DNA of 64,000 nt from positions 868,001 through 932,000 of the forward strand of contig BCKT01000002.1 in NCBI GenBank assembly GCA_003116875.1, written 5' to 3'. Below are positions 58,334-64,000 of the stretch, piece after piece. Positions within the stretch are counted from its first letter, which is position 1. Each line of letters begins with the position of its first letter. The position numbers and the translations under genes are program-made. The notes below the pieces were generated by a model, which was not told the DNA's origin, ran no database searches, and worked only from the letters and a program-made list of their open reading frames with translations. Source of the stretch: Takashimella koratensis. Its lineage: Eukaryota; Basidiomycota; Tremellomycetes; Trichosporonales; Tetragoniomycetaceae.

Positions 58334-58962
58334 TCACTTGCTCCCACTCTTCGGCTCGTCGTGCGCAGCCCCAAGATCCACCGCGCTTAAACGGTCAGCG
58401 AGGGCCAACGCCTGCGCCTCCGAGGTGGGTGTAGCGGGAGGTATTGGTTCCTCAAGAGGTGAAGAGGAATTCGAAAGACCAGGTGGAGAAGAGGAGGAAC
58501 CCTCGTTCGCCTCGGTCGCTTTGGCTAGCTTGGTGGCCTCGGTCTCAGCCTCGCCCTCGTCAGCGGACTCGAAGACATCTTCGTCCTCGGAAGCGTCCTC
58601 GTCTTCGCCCTCATCGTCTTCACTCTCATAGTCTTCGTAGTCGAGCTAGACTGGGGTTAGCCGAGAGATGCAAGGAAGATAGACACCTCGAAGAAAGAGG
58701 GAAGAGAGGAAACGACTATGAAGCCAGAAGAGGACTGCCGGCAAGGAAGGTAGAGGAAGAACTTGGACTTGAAACTTACTTGATCATAGATCACCCTCAC
58801 GATCAAACTACAACTCGGACAAGTCGCAATCTCCTCCCCATTCTTCAATTGAGATTTAGATATCTCAAATCTGTCTCCACAAGGGCAAGGGTAATGAAAG
58901 ACTTTGGCGACGTCGTCCCATGCGAAATCCTCGATTTCGAGTTCGTCATAGTATGAGACCAT
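58334..58962 (-). CDS. DPH3: Diphthamide biosynthesis protein 3 (CSL zinc finger), with acidic C-terminal extension
   Basis: Exon 1 starts [20 protein letters not shown] and carries the CSL zinc finger: [13 protein letters not shown], then [16 protein letters not shown], with the four zinc-binding Cys. Exon 2, after a GTAAGT donor, is an acidic Ser/Glu/Asp/Ala-rich tail ([20 protein letters not shown]) ending [14 protein letters not shown]. Dph3 gives electrons to the Dph1/Dph2 iron-sulfur enzyme that starts diphthamide on translation factor eEF2, and supports Elongator. Family members are usually about 80-100 residues; here the extension roughly doubles the protein. It converges on SLX1 and is divergent from the branching-enzyme gene. 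Confidence 0.93.
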
Positions 58963-59507
58963 AGTCGCGGGTAGGAAGCAGCGCGCAGGGAGGGGCGAAG
59001 AGGAGGTGAATGAAACGAAGAAAGGGGAAAGATGAAATGTAGTTGGTGATCCTGTGTACCGAGTTATGGCCTGATCTTGTCGTTATCGTTGACCGCCGTA
59101 CCGACGTTGTTGCCGTCTTTGTCTACCTTTATCGACGTTGTTGTCGTTTGTCCTCTATCTGAAAATTGGCCACCCGACTTACAAGTGGGGGGCTCAAATA
59201 CATGACCTCCGTTGTAATTCCCTTACCCGCCATGTCGTGTGCCTGGGCGATACCTGTGGGGCCACGTGGGGTGACACCATCATCATTCCGCATCTAGCAC
59301 CACTGGGATATCCCCACACACACACACACCCACCCACCCACCACACGGGATCACATACTCACTCCACTCCACCGTCCACCGTCACTGAACATCCATCTCC
59401 ACTCTCCCCCTATCTCCAACTCTCCCTCTATCCACTTCCTCATCCACCTTCACCTCCCTCACCCCATCCCCATTCCAACCCCCACCCCGCCCCCCTTACT
59501 CACCATC
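58963..59507. other. Divergent promoter of DPH3 and the branching enzyme
   Basis: No gene is supportable in these 545 bp. A (CA)n/(CCCA)n repeat lies at about 59313-59343, and the right half is C/T-rich on the + strand (leader of the branching enzyme). Confidence 0.45.
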
Positions 59508-62490
59508 ATGGCCTCCATGCCGACAGACGGTGAGTCCCGTTCTTGCCCGCCCCAACCATCTCACCTATCTCCGCCATCACCCCCACTCCGCTGACATGTG
59601 CTCCACAGGAACCGGCGTGCTCATGCACGACCCATGGTACGTCCCATTCCCTTCTCTCTCATCACAATCTAATCCTCTATGTGTACTCAACTAACCCAAT
59701 ACCCACAGGCTCGAGCCGTTCACCCCCGGGTTGAAAGAGCGGTACTCGGCGTACAAGAAGATGCTTGATGCCATCGACGAACACGAAGGCGGTCTCGGCA
59801 AGTTTGCGGAAGGATACAAGCAGATGGGGTTCCAGGTTGATGCCCAGGGAGGTGTGACCTATAAGGAGTGGGCACCGGGAGTGGTTGCTGCGCGCTTGAT
59901 CGGTGATTTCAGTGAGTATCCTACCACTTCTTATCGTCCGAGTGCGCATTTTCTGTGCTAACTGCGCTCACCCGCACTTAGACGGCTGGTCTCACGATGC
60001 CAACCCGATGACGAAAAACGCCTACGGCGTGTGGGAATGTTACGTCCCTCCTTCATCCCCGGGAGTCTGTGCTATCCCACACGACTCGATGGTCAAGATC
60101 TCCATGACCAAACCTGATGGAACTTCCATCGATCGCTTGCCCGCGTGGATCACTCGAGTCACTCAAGACCTCTCCATCTCGCCCATCTACGACGCGAGGT
60201 TCTGGAACCCCAAGCCGGAGGATACTTACAAGTTCAAGTATGGGCACTCGAAGAGGCCCGTTGATGGGCTCAAAATCTACGAGGCGCACGGTAGGTACAG
60301 AGTGGAGAGCGGAATGAAAGAAGTGATGGGAGCTGATATGTGAACTCAGTCGGTATCTCGAGCCCTAACATGCGCGTCACTACATACAAAGAGTTTGAGA
60401 CAGACGTCTTGCCCCGTATCAAGGGCTTGGGATACAACACCATCCAGATGTGAGTGGGCAATCGTGGTGACAGCTGTCGTAATAGCGTCAATCCATAGCT
60501 GACATTTTTCAGCATGGCCATCATGGAGCACGCCTACTATGCCTGTAAGTTTACCGCATCCATCAAGACCCTACGCCCACTGACACACCTTAGCATTCGG
60601 CTACCAAGTGACCAGCTTCTTCGCTGCGTCCTCGCGATACGGTAAGCATCATCACGCTAACATCACTGACCCCAGGTACCCCCGAGGAGCTCAAGTCCCT
60701 CGTCGACAAGGCTCACGAGCTCAACATCACCGTCCTCCTAGACGTCGTTCACTCGCATGCCTGCAAGAACGTCCTCGATGGGTGAGTCTTACCTCTTTAC
60801 CCCCTGCTTTCTATCTCTCGCTTACATACTCAGTATCAACATGTTCGACGGTACCGACCACCTCTACTTCCACGAAGGTGCCAAAGGCCGACACGAGCTC
60901 TGGGACTCTCGTCTCTTCAACTATGGAAGCCACGAGGTCCTTCGTTTCCTCTTGTCCAACCTCAGGTTTTGGATGGACACGTACATGTTTGATGGGTTCC
61001 GATTCGACGGTGTAACCAGTATGATGTACAAGCACCACGGGATTGGGACTGGTTTCTCGGGAGGTTACCACGAGTACTTTGGTGACTCGGTCGATATCGA
61101 AGCCATGGTTTACCTCATGCTTGTAAGTGTTGAGCGATTACACGGAGACCATCTCTTGCGAACCTGAATGTGCAGCGAAGTCCAAGGAGCTAATCACTCA
61201 TCGTAGGCCAACCAACTCCTTCACGAGCTCTACCCACACGTCATCACAATCGCCGAAGACGTCTCGGGTATGCCCACTCTCTGTCGACCAGTCTACGAAG
61301 GCGGTGTTGGATTCGACTACCGTTTGTCCATGGCTATCCCAGACATGTTTATCAAGATGCTCAAGGAACAGTCGGACGATCAGTGGGAGATGGGTCACGT
61401 GGTTCATACCCTCACCAACAGAAGGCATCTCGAGCGTAGCGTTGCTTATGCCGAGTCGCATGACCAGGCGTTGGTCGGTGACAAGACGCTCGCCTTCTGG
61501 CTCATGGACAAGGAGATGTGTAAGTGGTTTGGGCAGCGACACTTGAGAGTGGGGAGAAAGAATTGGAGCTGACGAGAGATTCCAACGGGTAGACGACTTT
61601 ATGTCTGACTTGTCGCCGATGACGCCGATCATCGACCGCGGTCTCGCTCTTCACAAGATGATCAGGTGAGCTGCTGTCCCTGTCTGCCAAAACCCCAGTA
61701 GCTGACACCTACCCTTCAGGTTCCTGGTCCACTCGCTCGGAGGCGAGGCGTACCTCAACTTTGAAGGCAACGAATTTGGTCATCCCGAGTAAGTACACCA
61801 TATCCCTTTGTGCAGCTCGGGAATTGGGGGATAACAATACTGATGGAACTTCTTATAGGTGGATGGATTTCCCGCGCGAAGGCAACGGCAACTCGTTTGC
61901 CCACGCTAGGCGTCAGTTCAACCTCGTTGACGATAACTTGTTGAGGTACAAGTACTTGAACAACTTTGACATCGCGATGAACCATCTCGAGGATCAGTAC
62001 AAGTGGTTGAGCGCGCCGCAGGTGAGTAGTATATGGGCTCGGGTGAGACCGCGTGGGCAAGGAGTTCGAAAGAGATGCGAATGATCGGTGCTAATCGATA
62101 CAGGGATATGTCTCGCTCAAGCATGAAGTCGACAAGGTGGTCGTTTTCGAGCGAGCCGGTTTGCTCTTCATCTTCAACTGTAAGTTTAGTTTGACAAGAT
62201 TTCGCTTCTGCCTCCTGGGACGTCCTATGACTCCACGAGTCTTGAACAAAGCTGACTCTCTATCATCACGTGTAGTCCACCCGACCCAGTCGTTCACTGA
62301 CTACAGAGTCGGCGTCGAGCAAGCTGGCGAGTACAAACTTGTCCTGAGCAGTGACGATAAAGAATTTGGAGGTCACGCAAGGGTCGATCATTCCGGGAAA
62401 TACTTTACGACTCCGATGGAGTGGAATGGGAGGAAGAATTGGCTACAGGTTTATTCACCTTGTCGAACGGTTATCGTCTTGGGTTTGTAA
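59508..62490 (+). CDS. GLC3: 1,4-alpha-glucan (glycogen) branching enzyme
   Basis: The product starts [20 protein letters not shown], with exon 2 only 28 nt (59609-59636). The CBM48-like N-terminal domain has [20 protein letters not shown]. The GH13 barrel follows: [63 protein letters not shown] (nucleophile Asp), ITIAEDVSG (acid/base Glu), [11 protein letters not shown] (third Asp), and [20 protein letters not shown]. The C-terminal domain ends [13 protein letters not shown]. The enzyme makes alpha-1,6 branches in glycogen. All three carboxylates of the GH13 active site are present. Total length is near 690 residues, as usual for this family. It converges on the partial gene at the window end. 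Confidence 0.96.
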
Positions 62491-62744
62491 GCGGCGGGTG
62501 GGCGGGCGGGCAAAGGAGAAGTATCAGTTTTGAGTTGAGTGAGGCAAGGAAAATGATGAAAGTCACGAGACGATCAAAGTAGTGAACCAGATTCAAAAGC
62601 AATACGAAATCGTACGAGGACTTGGAAATTGCCAAACGAGGAGTGTACGAGGCCGTGTTTGTGTGTGTGTGTGGATACGAACGGGTACGTAAGGACCACG
62701 ATCGGACAGTGGATGGTAGAAACGAAAAGGGAATTGAATTGGTA

Positions 62745-62776
<32 letters not shown>

Positions 62777-63228
62777 GGTGGTGGTGGTGGATGTTTTTGA
62801 TACGAATCTATGAAAGGAAAATGTGCAATGACAAGCGATGCATTCGATAATCTCAAGCTGAGGTTGAGATGAAGAGTCGCTAGAGAGACCAGAGATAGGT
62901 ACAGACCTGTGTACCTACGACGACCAGTAGAACCCAAGGTGGTCAAGAGATTGGGCAGGAGGCTATGAAGAAAGGTACAAAGTGGACAATATAGTTTTAC
63001 TGACTGTAGGTACATGAGTAGGTCCGGTCTTTGTTTATAATTCATCGCCTCGTGCTTCTTTCTGTTCTTATCAATCTTTTCCCCTCCTCAGGTTTCGTTC
63101 AATCCCGCTCTCCACTTTTTTTTTTTATCTTCTTTACATCTCTCTCGACACTTGTGACACTCAACGACACTCAGCCGCTCATCCCCACTTGACATTCCCT
63201 TTCAATCTCGTCGATATCACCTTGAGTT
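62491..63228. other. Convergent 3' region after the branching enzyme
   Basis: No supportable gene lies in these 738 bp. It contains an ATG/GTG triplet repeat (listed separately) and a 12-base T run near 63115-63126. Confidence 0.45.
62745..62793 (+). repeat. (ATG)n-(GTG)n triplet microsatellite
   Basis: About six ATG units are followed by about nine GTG units. It lies in the 3' region of the branching enzyme, outside any supported coding exon. Confidence 0.9.
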
Positions 63229-64000
63229 TCAGTCCAAATCTCGCCACATCATAGGAGGTGGGTTATACCTCCACCCGTCCCCGTTTCTGTCCTGTGGCGG
63301 ACGAGGTGGCGGTGGTTCGACAGTGAGCACGCGTTTAGCCGCTTGGTGAGCGGCACGAAGGACTTGGTGTAAGTGTTCGAGGTCTGGATGATGCGTCAGC
63401 CAAACGATCTCAACACGGCCAGCTCGACCATCGCATAGATCAAGTCTCCGCCCCATTTTCCAAAGGATTGGTGGACTCACCTTGGCACGGCCAGGCGGCG
63501 GTGACATTATCAAATGCCTCGTAGACGTAGTCTAACACCGTATCCGCCTCGGTCCAATACACCGGATCCATGGCAGCGAACTCGAGCGCGCTTTTGAGGA
63601 GGATGGTCAAATCAGCCCAGCCCTTGAAATCCAACTCCACCTCCACATCAATCATCCCGCTTCAACCCCAATGACTTACGTATATCCTTGGAGCAGGTAC
63701 CACCACGCGAACATGGGCCGTTCCGTGATTCGTGGCACCCCAGGGAGCTCGTGTGCGAATGCATAGAGAACCGGGCAGAGGTTTTGGAACCATTTATGGC
63801 GTTTGGATGTTTCGAGGTCGCGTAGGAGTTTGCGTGTGCCTAGAAATTGCGTGTGAGTGGGTTGGACGGGTCAAGAATGGGGTCGAGAAGGGAAGGACAG
63901 GGACAAGTGACAATTGTATACAGAAGTGTGAGAAGAATTAGAATGAAAGGGAAAGAGGAGGAAGAGGAGGAAGAGGACACAAACCCAATGCCCAGTCTCG
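63229..64000 (-). CDS. C-terminal part of an unrecognised protein (5' end outside window)
   Basis: Reading leftward, a small exon at the window edge is followed by one starting TRKLLRDLETSKRHKWFQNL, then CPVLYAFAHELPGVPRITER and PMFAWWYLLQGYT. The next exon (ALEFAAMDPVYWTEADTVLD, VYEAFDNVTAAWPCQ) joins in frame. The last exon has DLEHLHQVLRAAHQAAKRVL and a Pro-rich end (TVEPPPPRPPQDR), stop at 63231-63229. The sequence is Trp/Tyr-rich and appears helical. I do not recognise the family; with the N-terminus missing, no function can be proposed. Confidence 0.6.

Noticed and set aside
59170..59270. tRNA-like word pattern near the branching-enzyme promoter
   Set aside because: No cloverleaf can be drawn on either strand; acceptor and anticodon stems do not pair.
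1..64000. CRISPR, transposon, phage or toxin content
   Set aside because: No repeat-spacer array, terminal repeats, transposase, reverse transcriptase, viral or toxin gene was seen; the DNA is a normal eukaryotic chromosome segment.

Overview
The window is nuclear DNA from an intron-rich fungus, most likely a basidiomycete yeast. Pucciniomycotina/Microbotryomycetes is my best guess, from codon use, gene density and intron style, but no marker here fixes the lineage. Nearly every gene is broken by many 50-100 nt GT..AG introns, often with a CTGAC/CTAAC/CTCAC-like branch site close to the acceptor. The proteins are typical of fungi and other eukaryotes. I see no tRNA, rRNA, transposon, CRISPR or prokaryotic operon. 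CDS coordinates give the genomic span from start to stop, introns included.

Layout. 1-5.6 kb: 3'-truncated Nab2-like poly(A) RNA-binding protein (-), a coiled-coil protein with an intron-split start codon (+), dynactin p25 (-). 5.8-17.3 kb: VPS53 (+), Mediator subunit MED6 (-), a 1737-residue hybrid histidine kinase (-). 17.3-20.8 kb: no supportable gene. 20.8-24.9 kb: chaperonin CCT7 (-), divergent from V-ATPase subunit c (+). 25.4-28.9 kb: three consecutive orphan genes (+) with the same two-exon design, probably diverged tandem paralogs. 29.2-33.7 kb: AAR2 (-), a small JmjC oxygenase (+), SDH3 (-). 34-36.2 kb: a pyrimidine-rich gene-free stretch, then an unrecognised gene (+). 38.4-51.6 kb: RVS167-type BAR/SH3 protein (+), a large unrecognised coiled-coil/disordered protein (-), ERV41 (-), BCKDH E1-beta (-). 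52.9-64 kb: PKA catalytic subunit (+), SLX1 (+), DPH3 (-), glycogen branching enzyme (+), and the C-terminal part of an unrecognised gene (-).

The genes do not form one pathway. They are a normal eukaryotic mix: trafficking (VPS53, ERV41, RVS167, dynactin), transcription and RNA (MED6, AAR2, NAB2), signalling (histidine kinase, PKA), energy and metabolism (SDH3, V-ATPase, BCKDHB, GLC3), and folding, translation and repair (CCT7, DPH3, SLX1).

The strongest unusual signals are: (i) very short exons (10-30 nt) in at least seven genes, including a 10-nt exon carrying the proton-binding glutamate of V-ATPase subunit c; (ii) a start codon split by an intron; (iii) the three-gene orphan cluster; (iv) long homopolymer tracts that read as poly-C on the sense strand of introns.
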